Below are positions 24,939 through 32,241 of a stretch of DNA of 48,076 nucleotides, piece after piece. This DNA comes from Corynebacterium phoceense (GTDB lineage Bacteria; Actinomycetota; Actinomycetes; Mycobacteriales; Mycobacteriaceae). Where the stretch lies: NCBI RefSeq assembly GCF_900092335.1, contig NZ_LT596208.1, positions 706,851 through 754,926 of the forward strand. The letters are read 5' to 3'. The number at the start of each line of letters is the position of its first letter. Position 1 is the first letter of the stretch. A model generated the notes under the pieces. It did not search any database, had not been told where the DNA came from, and worked only from the letters and a program-made list of their open reading frames with translations. The translations under genes and the position numbers were made by a program.

Positions 24939-26336
24939 GTGTCTTTTAACAAGACAATCGGTATCGCATTATCATTCGTCGGCTTGCTCGTCGGCGCTGG
25001 ATTCGCCACGGGACAGGAGGTGGTCCAGTACTTCACGTCCTTTGGTGTGAGCGGCGTATGGGGCATCATCGTCGCAGGCCTCATCATGGCCTTGGCCGGC
25101 ACGGTGTTCCTCCAGCTGGGTTCGTACTTCCATGCCTCGGCGCACTCGGACGTATTCCGCCACGTCACGCACCCGATTATCTCGCGGTTCCTTGACGTCT
25201 GCGTCATCTTCACGCTGTTCGCCGTCGGCTTGGTCATGCTCGCCGGCGCGGGCTCGAACCTGTCCCAGCAATTCGGCATTGACGCGTGGATAGGCTCGGC
25301 TATCATGGTCGTCCTCGTCCTTGTCGCGGGCATGCTCGACGTTGACAAGGTCTCGCAGGTTATCGGTGCGCTTACCCCGCTCATCATCATCGCGGTCCTC
25401 GGCGTAGGAATTCACGCCCTGCTGAATATGCCGGCCGATCCGGTCGAGTCGATGAATATCGCAGCCCAGACGGAAAGCCCCATTAACAACTGGCTGGTCT
25501 CCGCGCTCAATTACTGCGGTCTTGCGCTCATCCTCGCCGTGTCCATGTCTCTCGTCATTGGCGGCGACAACATCAGCCCGCGCGAGGCAGGCTGGGGCGG
25601 CCTTATCGGTGGCATCTCCTATGCCATCCTCATGGGCATCGCCGGATTCGTGCTGCTCATGCGTCCGGACGCCGCGGGCTCGGATATCCCGATGCTCACC
25701 CTCGTCAACGAGATCAACCCCACGCTGGGTCTGCTGATGGCCATCACCATTTACCTTATGATCTTCAACACGGCCATCGGCATGTTCTACGCGCTGGGCA
25801 AGCGCCTGACCTCCACGCGCCCGCACCTCTACCGTCCGGTCTTTATCGTAGGCACGCTGGTTGGCTTCGCCTTCTCCTTCGTCGGCTTCAAGGAGCTCAT
25901 GGGTTCCGTCTACCCGGTCCTTGGCTACTTGGGCATCGTCATGGTCGCCGTCCTTGTCGCCGCGTGGCTCCGTGGTCTGTCCAAGATTCAGGACGAGTCC
26001 ATTCGCCGCGACCGCATCCGTGCGTTGCTCGCGCTCAAGCTGCACCCGGATAAGGAATACGACGAGAAGTTCGACGAAGAAATCGGCCAGCATGTGGTCG
26101 ACTCCAACATGGAGGACGAGGCCCTTTACGAAGAACTCGTCACCGAGGTGACGGAGAAGCTCGATGCCGATGAGGACGTTGATTTCTCCCTCGACGATTT
26201 CGACGAGGATGCCCACGATGTCACGGATTACACCGAACTCGACGGCGTTGAGGAAGGACGTTCCGACGAAGAAATCGCGGAGTTCCTCGAGGACACCGTC
26301 AAGAACATCGACGAAGAGCCGACTGCTTCCAAGTAG
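24939..26336 (+). CDS. YkvI-like membrane transporter with acidic tail
   Basis: This 465-residue protein starts MSFNKTIGIALSFVGLLVGA with the GAGFATGQEV motif of YkvI-type proteins, a branch of the amino acid/polyamine/cation transporter superfamily. About ten membrane segments span residues 5-350. The last 90 or so residues are cytoplasmic and very acidic (EYDEKFDEE, DADEDVDFSLDDFDEDAHD), which is unusual for the family. The GTG at 24939 with AAAGGA upstream is chosen over an ATG at 24810 that lies in non-coding sequence. The substrate is unknown. Confidence 0.75.
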   Translation: MSFNKTIGIALSFVGLLVGAGFATGQEVVQYFTSFGVSGVWGIIVAGLIMALAGTVFLQLGSYFHASAHSDVFRHVTHPIISRFLDVCVIFTLFAVGLVMLAGAGSNLSQQFGIDAWIGSAIMVVLVLVAGMLDVDKVSQVIGALTPLIIIAVLGVGIHALLNMPADPVESMNIAAQTESPINNWLVSALNYCGLALILAVSMSLVIGGDNISPREAGWGGLIGGISYAILMGIAGFVLLMRPDAAGSDIPMLTLVNEINPTLGLLMAITIYLMIFNTAIGMFYALGKRLTSTRPHLYRPVFIVGTLVGFAFSFVGFKELMGSVYPVLGYLGIVMVAVLVAAWLRGLSKIQDESIRRDRIRALLALKLHPDKEYDEKFDEEIGQHVVDSNMEDEALYEELVTEVTEKLDADEDVDFSLDDFDEDAHDVTDYTELDGVEEGRSDEEIAEFLEDTVKNIDEEPTASK

Positions 26337-26347
26337 TCGTTAGAGGC

Positions 26348-26383
26348 CGACCGTAGGGTTCCCAAGCATGGGCCCTGCGGTCG
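26348..26383 (+). terminator. Terminator-like hairpin after the YkvI-like gene
   Basis: CGACCG-T-AGGG and CCCT-G-CGGTCG pair with a single mismatch in the stem and a 14-base loop; TTTCG follows. Confidence 0.5.
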
Positions 26384-26402
26384 TTTCGCATATAAGGGCA
26401 CA

Positions 26403-27437
26403 ATGGGCAGCATGGATGACTACACGCTCGCCGCCGACCGCTATGACGACATGACCTACCGCCGGGTTGGCACCTCCGGCCTCAAACTCCCGGCCCTGTC
26501 TTTAGGCCTGTGGCGAAACTTCGGCCACGACACCACCCTCGACGCCCAAGCCGCCATCCTTCGCGCGGCCTTCGACCAAGGCATTACGCACTTCGACCTT
26601 GCGAATAACTACGGTCCCGGTCCCGGCGCCGCCGAAGAGAACTTCGGACGCCACTTCGCCAGGGACTTCCAGCGCCACCGTGACGAGATGATTATCTCTA
26701 CCAAGGCGGGCTTTGAGATGAACCCCTCGCCCTACGGCACAGGCGGTTCGCGCAAGTACCTCGTGAGCTCCCTCGACGCCTCGCTGCGCCGCCTGGGCCT
26801 CGACTACGTGGACATCTTCTACCACCACTGCCCGGACCCCGAGACCCCACTCGAGGAGTCTCTCGGCGCCCTGCGCGACATCGTGGCGGCGGGCAAGGCC
26901 CTCTACGTTGGAATCTCCAAGTACGACGCGGAGCTCACGGCCGAGGCCGCGGACTTCATGGAGGAGGAAGGCTGCCCGCTCCTTATCCACCAGCCGCGCT
27001 ACAACATGCTCGACCGCTGGGTGGAGGAGGATGGCCTCCTCGAGGTCGCCGCCGACGCAGGCTTGGGCGTCATCTGCTATTCGCCACTGGCGCAGGGGCT
27101 TCTCACGGATCGCTACCTCGACGGCATCCCCGCGGACTCCCGTATCGCCCGCGCTCCCGGCAACGGTGCGCTTGAGGCAGACTGGCTTTCCGATGCCGCC
27201 TTAACCTCCCTGCGTGCACTCAACGACATTGCAGGTGAACGCGACCAAACGTTGGCACAAATGGCACTGGCCTGGATTCTGCGCGACCGCGGCGAACAGA
27301 CCGTCACCTCGGTCGTCAACGGCGCCTCGAGTGTCGCCCAACTCGAGTCGAACCTGCACGCACTCGATAACCTCGACTTCAGCGACGCTGAGCTGGAGGC
27401 CATCGATTCAGCTCTCGTAACGAACGACGAGAAGTAA
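26403..27437 (+). CDS. Aldo/keto reductase, MgrA/YghZ type
   Basis: This NADPH-dependent cytoplasmic reductase of 344 residues has the family motifs: HFDLANNYGPGPGAAEENFG (Asp and Tyr of the tetrad), STKAG (Lys) and FYHHCPDPETPLEE (His). The long insert typical of L-glyceraldehyde-3-phosphate reductase-like enzymes (around GFEMNPSPYGTGGSRKY) is present. The physiological aldehyde may be methylglyoxal or glyceraldehyde 3-phosphate; this is inferred from the subfamily. TATAAG ends six bases before the ATG. Confidence 0.88.
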   Translation: MGSMDDYTLAADRYDDMTYRRVGTSGLKLPALSLGLWRNFGHDTTLDAQAAILRAAFDQGITHFDLANNYGPGPGAAEENFGRHFARDFQRHRDEMIISTKAGFEMNPSPYGTGGSRKYLVSSLDASLRRLGLDYVDIFYHHCPDPETPLEESLGALRDIVAAGKALYVGISKYDAELTAEAADFMEEEGCPLLIHQPRYNMLDRWVEEDGLLEVAADAGLGVICYSPLAQGLLTDRYLDGIPADSRIARAPGNGALEADWLSDAALTSLRALNDIAGERDQTLAQMALAWILRDRGEQTVTSVVNGASSVAQLESNLHALDNLDFSDAELEAIDSALVTNDEK

Positions 27438-27486
27438 ACAGTCACCCTCTCATGCACAAGCTCGATCGTGCATGACGGGGCTGTTT
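27437..27486. terminator. Two-way terminator between aldo/keto reductase and lysE
   Basis: AACAG (27437-27441) pairs with CTGTT (27481-27485), and TCATGCAC (27450-27457) with GTGCATGA (27468-27475). The structure lies between convergent genes and a T-run (TTTTCTTT) follows on the plus strand. Confidence 0.65.
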
Positions 27487-27501
27487 TCTTTGTATCTGTG
27501 C

Positions 27502-28176
27502 TTAGTGCAGCAGCAGCTTAAGGGTGAGCCCCGTCATGACGCAGCCAATCGCGAAGTTGATGCCGCGCCACACGTTGGGGCGGGCGAGGACGTGGTCGAA
27601 GCGCTGGGATCCGAAGCCGACCAGGGGGAACCAGCAGAAGGACGCGCAGATGGAGCCGGCGGCGAAGACCCAGCGGCCTTGTTCGCCGTATTGGTTGGCG
27701 ATACCGCCGAGCATGACGAGCGTGTCCACATAGGCTGCGGGGTTGAGCCACGTGAGCGCCATGGCGCCGAGGACCGGCTTGACCCAGGTCGCAGCCGGAG
27801 CGGTGCGCACCAGGGTCTGGACGGCGGAGGAAGAATTGGGGGAGGTGGAGGGGGCATCGGAAGGCTCGGTGTGCTCAATGACGAGGGTGTCGCCCTGAGG
27901 CTTGAAGGCGTCGCGAAAGCAGAGGTACGTGAAATAGGCGAGGTAGATAACGCCAGCGTACTTGAGGACTGTGAGGACCATGGGATGGCGGTCCACGAGG
28001 TAACCCACGCCGACGGTGCCGGCGAGGATGAGGATGACGTCGGAGAGTGCGCAGGCCAGCACAATCGCGCCGATATGGTTGCGTTTAATGCCCATCTTGA
28101 TGATGTAGGCATTCTGGGGACCGATGGCGATGATAAGCGACAGACCGAGGGCGAAACCGGCGACGAGGATTGACAT
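27502..28176 (-). CDS. lysE: Lysine/arginine exporter LysE
   Basis: LysE exports L-lysine and L-arginine and prevents their build-up when peptides are used. The 224 residues show about six hydrophobic segments, the GPQNAYIIKMGIKRNHIG motif near the N terminus and LTWLNPAAYVDTLVMLGG in the second half, both diagnostic. The loop around 105-130 is long and polar. It is divergent from lysG, its activator. TACTTT (28189-28184) lies exactly seven bases before the ATG with TGGACT 17 bases further up, so the mRNA is probably leaderless. Confidence 0.93.
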   Translation of the reverse strand: MSILVAGFALGLSLIIAIGPQNAYIIKMGIKRNHIGAIVLACALSDVILILAGTVGVGYLVDRHPMVLTVLKYAGVIYLAYFTYLCFRDAFKPQGDTLVIEHTEPSDAPSTSPNSSSAVQTLVRTAPAATWVKPVLGAMALTWLNPAAYVDTLVMLGGIANQYGEQGRWVFAAGSICASFCWFPLVGFGSQRFDHVLARPNVWRGINFAIGCVMTGLTLKLLLH

Positions 28177-28246
28177 GCTTTGAAAAGTAGTACGGGGGTT
28201 ATATGAAGTCCATTTACATCTCCTTCATTCGATTAAGATGAGCTTC
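28177..28246. promoter_or_regulatory. lysE-lysG divergent promoter region
   Basis: The 70 bases between the start codons hold TACTTT (28189-28184, minus, lysE) and TAAGAT (28234-28239, plus, lysG), each seven bases from its ATG. LysG should bind here with lysine, arginine or histidine as co-inducer; the exact site is not evident to me. Confidence 0.6.
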
Positions 28247-29095
28247 ATGAACCAGGTACAGGTGGATACGCTGCTTGCCATCGTGGAAGAAGGCAGCTTT
28301 GAAGTGGCGGCGGCGGTGCTGGGGATTTCACCCTCGGCGGTAAGCCAGCGCATCAAGGCGTTGGAGTCCGATACAGGACGCGTGCTGCTGCGACGCACGA
28401 CGCCGGTCGAACCCACAGAGGCGGGCGAAATCCTCGTGCAGACCGCGCGACGGATCGCGTTGGTCCAGGCGGAGGCGCAGGCGCAGCTTGATGCGCGAGT
28501 GCGTTCTATTCCGTTATCGGTGGGAGTCAACGCAGACAGCCTGCATTCGTGGTTTCAACCGGTCATCGGGAAGGTGGCAGGGCTGGGCGGTGCGACGTTG
28601 CGGCTGCGCGTGGAAGACGAGACGGAAACGCTGGGCATGCTGCGCCGCGGCGACGTGCTGGGCGCCGTGACGAGTGAACATACTCCGGTCGCAGGCTGCG
28701 AGGCGTCGCGGCTGGGGACCATGCGCTACTACGCGATGGCCTCGCCGGGATTGCATAAGCGCGCGTGGGAGGAAATGCCGATGGTGCTATACAGCAAGCA
28801 GGACCCCGTGCTGAAATCGACGCTCCGCGGGTTGGGTCTGGAGCTGCGGGAGATGCGCGGACGGCGTAACTTCGTGCCTGCCATCGATGCCTACAACGAA
28901 GCCGTGCGGGTTGGCTTGGGCTGGGGCATGATCCCAGAAATCCAGGCCGAGGCGCTTCTAGAAAGCGGCGAGCTCGTCGTCCTCGACAACGTGCATCTCG
29001 ACCTGGAATTGTGGTGGCAGCGCTGGCGCTTGGACTCGGAGATGCTCGATAAGCTCACCGAGTTTGTGCACGAGGCTGCGGCAGAACTGCGTTAG
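28247..29095 (+). CDS. lysG: LysR-type activator of lysE
   Basis: The 282-residue protein has an N-terminal helix-turn-helix (VDTLLAIVEEGSFEVAAAVL, then GISPSAVSQRIKALE) and a periplasmic-binding-like effector domain, as in LysG/ArgP. LysG activates lysE on binding basic amino acids. An ATG at 28238 precedes it, but TAAGAT lies seven bases before the ATG at 28247, and MNQVQVDTLL aligns with the known LysG start, so I use 28247. It is divergent from lysE. Confidence 0.92.
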   Translation: MNQVQVDTLLAIVEEGSFEVAAAVLGISPSAVSQRIKALESDTGRVLLRRTTPVEPTEAGEILVQTARRIALVQAEAQAQLDARVRSIPLSVGVNADSLHSWFQPVIGKVAGLGGATLRLRVEDETETLGMLRRGDVLGAVTSEHTPVAGCEASRLGTMRYYAMASPGLHKRAWEEMPMVLYSKQDPVLKSTLRGLGLELREMRGRRNFVPAIDAYNEAVRVGLGWGMIPEIQAEALLESGELVVLDNVHLDLELWWQRWRLDSEMLDKLTEFVHEAAAELR

Positions 29096-29098
29096 GCG

Positions 29099-30205
29099 TT
29101 ACTTGCCTGCGACGGCGGGACCGAAGAGATCAATCTGGAACTGCTCCGGGTTCTTGATGTGCTCGCCGGCGGGAAGCGCGCCGGGCAACGTGGTGCCCTC
29201 AGCGAACGGGGCACCGCCGAGGCGGTCGCGGTCGTGCGGCTGCGCCAGCCACGACATGTCCGGACCAACGGGCACGATCTTGGTGGGGTTAATCTCCGTG
29301 TGCACCATGTAGTAATGCTGCTTGATCTCGGTGAAGTCGGTGGTGTCGCCGAAGCCCGGGATCTGGAACAGCTCCTGCAGGTAGCCGCGGATATTCGGCA
29401 TTTCTGCCGTCTTCTCGCGTGAGCATTTGAAATGGCCGTAGTAGACCGGATCGAAGCGGATGAGGGTGGCAAAGAGACGGATATCCGTCTCCGTGATGTG
29501 GTCGCCCACCATGTAGCGCTGCGTGCCCAGGCGCTCCTCAACGAAGTCGAGCGCCTCCCAGAGTTGGTTGTAGGCTTTCTCATAGGCCTCTTGGGAACCC
29601 GCGAAACCAGCGCGGTATACGCCGTTATTGATGTTGTGGAAGATGTACTCGTTGAGCTTTTCCATCTCCTCGGCGTGCTGAGTGGGGTAGAGATCTGGCG
29701 CGCCCGCGCGCTGGAAGTCGGTCCACTCCGTGATGAAGTCACGGACGATCGTGTTGTACGAGTTCGTCACCACGCGCTTCGTGGATTCCTCCACGATGGC
29801 CGGCACTGTGATGCCGCGCGGGTAGTTGGGGAAGCGGTTGAAGTAGGCCTCCTGAAGGCGCTTCGTACCGAGTACCGGATCGACCTCGCCGGGATCCAGA
29901 TCGAAGGTCCAGGAGCGCACGTCGTGTGTCGGGCTGGCTAGACCGAGCGAGAGCGTGTCCTCGAGCCCCATGAGTCGACGGGTGATGACGGCGCGGTGTG
30001 CCCACGGGCAGGCGCGTGCCGCGACGAGGCGGTAGTGGCCGGCTTCCATGGGCCAGAAGAACGTGCCGTCGTCCTGTGCGGTCGGCTCGGAGACGCTGGG
30101 GGAGATGCGGTCTTCGATGTAGGTGGTGTCGCGGACGAATTCGCCGTCCGGAGAGGCATTGCGCGCGTCGCCGGCCCAATCCGTTGCGGTGTCCTGAGTG
30201 GCCAT
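29099..30205 (-). CDS. Glutathionyl-hydroquinone reductase-like protein
   Basis: This 368-residue cytoplasmic enzyme belongs to the xi-class glutathione transferase-like family (YqjG/ECM4). The catalytic Cys is in ACPWAHRAVI, and the C-terminal helical domain holds HITETDIRLFATLIRFD. Homologues reduce glutathionyl-hydroquinones, but Corynebacterium makes mycothiol rather than glutathione, so the real partner is open. I use the ATG at 30205 (AGGGA upstream) instead of 30397, since the extra N terminus overlaps the promoter region. It runs convergent with lysG, three bases apart. Confidence 0.85.
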   Translation of the reverse strand: MATQDTATDWAGDARNASPDGEFVRDTTYIEDRISPSVSEPTAQDDGTFFWPMEAGHYRLVAARACPWAHRAVITRRLMGLEDTLSLGLASPTHDVRSWTFDLDPGEVDPVLGTKRLQEAYFNRFPNYPRGITVPAIVEESTKRVVTNSYNTIVRDFITEWTDFQRAGAPDLYPTQHAEEMEKLNEYIFHNINNGVYRAGFAGSQEAYEKAYNQLWEALDFVEERLGTQRYMVGDHITETDIRLFATLIRFDPVYYGHFKCSREKTAEMPNIRGYLQELFQIPGFGDTTDFTEIKQHYYMVHTEINPTKIVPVGPDMSWLAQPHDRDRLGGAPFAEGTTLPGALPAGEHIKNPEQFQIDLFGPAVAGK

Positions 30206-30366
30206 TGCGGGTCCCTGCCTTAAAGTTGCGCCTAAAGTTGTGCATGTGTCAACAAAATATTTAACCTTAGAATAGTCCGAGCTTTCCCGTCGTGCAAAAC
30301 AACGCCTCGGTAACAATCGGCGCGCCCCACGGCAAACTCCCAGGAACTGCTCTACATTCGGAAAGT
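30206..30366. promoter_or_regulatory. Divergent promoter region, reductase and DoxX-like genes
   Basis: No gene is seen. On the minus strand TTGACA is followed by two copies of a CAACTTTA(A)GG motif about 13 bases apart, the second overlapping the expected -10 area of the reductase gene. On the plus strand TACATT lies eight bases before the ATG at 30367. Confidence 0.4.
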
Positions 30367-31281
30367 ATGACCGACAAAAACAGGCCCGATAACGCACGCG
30401 ACTTCGACGACGTCGACGTCCCGACCTATAGCCCGAGCACCGGCTCCTCGCCTGCGAGCAAGTCTTTCGGCGACCGCGCCCAGCCCCAGCAGGTGGGAGG
30501 CTCGCCGGAGACCATTAGCTTTGACTCGGCCGCAAAGAAGCAGCCCCCGGCGGAGACCACGCAGTTCGCGCAGACTTCCGAGGATTACTCCAAGCCCGCT
30601 GAGGTGCGCAACGAGACGGTTGACATGGCCGCCCCTACCCAGCACTTCGACCCGAATACGAACGCCGCGCCCGTCGCCGTCGCTGAGGCGGAGGAGGGTC
30701 TGACCCCGGAGGAGCAAAAGGCTGCCGATGCCCGTGCCAAGCGTGAGCAGCGGAAGGCTGACCCCCGCCGCGGCACCCTCGACTTCGGCCTCCTCTTCGT
30801 CCGTATCGCGCTGGCCCTGTACCTCATCGTCGCCGGTGTTGGCACCTTCTTCGGCCTCGGTGAAGCCCAGGGGCTTTCCGAGCTGGAGACCTCGTTCGCT
30901 GGCTACGCCCTGCCGCAGGTCCTCGCCATCGCGGTGCCGACGCTCCAGCTCATCGCCGGCGTCTTCCTGCTGCTCGGCCTGGTCACCCCGCTGGCATCCA
31001 TGCTGGGCCTGGTTGTCACCGGCTTTGCTGCCATTCATGAGCTTACGCAGTCGAGCGCTGGCCTCAACCTGTTCAACTGGCCGGACGCCATGTGGCTGTC
31101 CATCGTCCTCTTGCTGGTAGCCTTCGCCCTGCAGTTCACCGGCCCGGGCGTTATCTCCTTCGACTTTGGTCGCTCCTGGGCTCGCCGCCCGCTGGCCTCG
31201 TCCTGGATCTTCGTCGTCATTGGTATCGCTATCCTCGTCGTCGCCTGGTGGTTCGGCGCTGGGGTTAATCCGCTGAGCTAA
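30367..31281 (+). CDS. DoxX-family membrane protein with long polar N terminus
   Basis: This 304-residue product has about 135 polar, Pro/Ser/Thr/Gln-rich, probably disordered residues, ending in a basic stretch (ADARAKREQRKADPRR), then four or five membrane segments in the DoxX pattern (FVRIALALYLIVAGVGTFFG and LQLIAGVFLLLGLVTPLAS). The DoxX family is linked to redox homeostasis in some actinobacteria; a role here is not shown. The ATG at 30367 is used because GGAAAG precedes it; an upstream ATG-like start at 30292 is in the promoter. A terminator follows. Confidence 0.8.
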   Translation: MTDKNRPDNARDFDDVDVPTYSPSTGSSPASKSFGDRAQPQQVGGSPETISFDSAAKKQPPAETTQFAQTSEDYSKPAEVRNETVDMAAPTQHFDPNTNAAPVAVAEAEEGLTPEEQKAADARAKREQRKADPRRGTLDFGLLFVRIALALYLIVAGVGTFFGLGEAQGLSELETSFAGYALPQVLAIAVPTLQLIAGVFLLLGLVTPLASMLGLVVTGFAAIHELTQSSAGLNLFNWPDAMWLSIVLLLVAFALQFTGPGVISFDFGRSWARRPLASSWIFVVIGIAILVVAWWFGAGVNPLS

Positions 31282-31302
31282 AAGCTTGGCCGTGTCCCCT
31301 TC

Positions 31303-31336
31303 AAGGCCCGTCGCAGTTCGCTGCGGCGGGCTTTTG
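31303..31336 (+). terminator. Terminator after the DoxX-family gene
   Basis: GCCCGTCGCAG and CTGCGGCGGGC pair with one G-T mismatch around a TTCG tetraloop, followed by TTTTG. Confidence 0.85.
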
Positions 31337-31347
31337 CTTTGTCTTGC

Positions 31348-31416
31348 TTAGCCACAACGTCCGAATAGGCGGCGAAAAATCGAAAATTCTCGACCTTATT
31401 CGGGGGTTTTGGCTAA
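31348..31416. repeat. Long imperfect palindrome
   Basis: TTAGCCA...CCGAATA...GGCGAAAAAT (31348-31380) faces an inverted copy ending TTGGCTAA (31385-31416), matching at roughly three quarters of positions around a CGAA centre. Its core, GG-N2-GCGAAAAAT, matches that of the palindrome at 9875-9928 at 11 of 13 positions. Confidence 0.7.
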
Positions 31417-31428
31417 TCACCCTCTTGC

Positions 31429-31467
31429 TTTCCAGAGTGGAAAATGAAACAATTTCCACAGAGGAAA
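31429..31467 (+). promoter_or_regulatory. Tandem operator-like inverted repeats
   Basis: TTTCCA-GAG-TGGAAA (31429-31443) and TTTCC-ACAGA-GGAAA (31453-31467) lie 24 bases apart, centre to centre, directly before the ribosome-binding site AAGGAGG (31470-31476). They are the likely binding sites of the wHTH regulator encoded by the second gene of this operon. Confidence 0.6.
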
Positions 31468-31480
31468 ACAAGGAGGAATG

Positions 31481-31930
31481 ATGAACGATGAAGTTCGTGA
31501 GGCCCTGGAATACCAGGCCGGAGTTCAGGAAAAGGCACATCGGACGACCGCCGCGCCGGTGTGGATGGCGGTGCTCTTTGGCCTTGTCTACGGCGTTTCC
31601 ATTTTCGTTCTTGCACTGAACCGAGGAGGGTGGCAGAGCTTTCTCACGATGGGAGGGTTGTTCGTAGTTCTCTGCGTCCTGGCGTGGCAGATTGCCCGTC
31701 TGTCCAAGGTGCGCCCGGCTATGCGCCAGGATCCGTTTACGCAGCCGAAGGTGAGCAAGAGTTTCTACGCGGCCCTCAGCTTCATGTTGTGGCCGTTGTT
31801 CGTCGACCTCATCAATAACTTCTTTGATCCCATGCCGGTGTGGCCGTGCGTTCTCTTCGGGGCGTGCGCTACGGCGCATAGTGCCTGGATGCTCCGCAGC
31901 GGCGCGTTGATGAACCCCGGAGTGCAGTGA
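31481..31930 (+). CDS. Membrane protein paired with a wHTH regulator
   Basis: The 149-residue product has four hydrophobic segments (about 26-45, 51-70, 93-112 and 115-135) with no recognised family. Of two adjacent ATG codons (31478 and 31481), the second has better spacing to AAGGAGG. The stop overlaps the regulator start (TGATG), so the two are translated together. Tandem inverted repeats upstream suggest the operon is controlled by that regulator. Confidence 0.7.
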   Translation: MNDEVREALEYQAGVQEKAHRTTAAPVWMAVLFGLVYGVSIFVLALNRGGWQSFLTMGGLFVVLCVLAWQIARLSKVRPAMRQDPFTQPKVSKSFYAALSFMLWPLFVDLINNFFDPMPVWPCVLFGACATAHSAWMLRSGALMNPGVQ

Positions 31931-32241
31931 TGGCGGCGCTTGATCCGGTCATTCACCCGCTCAATCGCTTCAAAATCTGCGCGGCGCTCAACGCGTTTGG
32001 GGCGGTTGAGGGGCAGGTCCGCAAGGAGATGAAGTTCGCGGCGCTGCGTGATGAGGTAGGGATCTCGGATGCGACGCTGTCCAAGCAGCTGGGCACGCTC
32101 GAGGACCATGGTTATGTCTCACGCTTTCGTGAGTATGGCTCCTCGCGCGGTAAGGACACCGTGTGGGTCATGCTCACCACGGCCGGAAAGTCGGCGTTCG
32201 AGGGTCACTTGGCGGCGCTGCGCGAGATGGTCGGGGACTGA
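31930..32241 (+). CDS. Winged-helix regulator (MarR/ArsR-like, HTH_34 type)
   Basis: This 103-residue single-domain protein has a winged helix: NRFKICAALNAF, then KFAALRDEVGISDATLSKQLGTLEDHGYV and a wing around SSRGKDTVWVMLT. It lacks an effector domain, like other short regulators of this type that control an adjacent membrane protein gene. The ATG at 31930 overlaps the previous stop. Its 3' end overlaps by 37 bases the convergent glycosyltransferase gene. Confidence 0.8.
   Translation: MAALDPVIHPLNRFKICAALNAFGAVEGQVRKEMKFAALRDEVGISDATLSKQLGTLEDHGYVSRFREYGSSRGKDTVWVMLTTAGKSAFEGHLAALREMVGD

Noticed and set aside
31429..31467. CRISPR-like repeats
   Set aside because: Only two short inverted repeats are present, with no spacer array; no CRISPR array is seen in the window.
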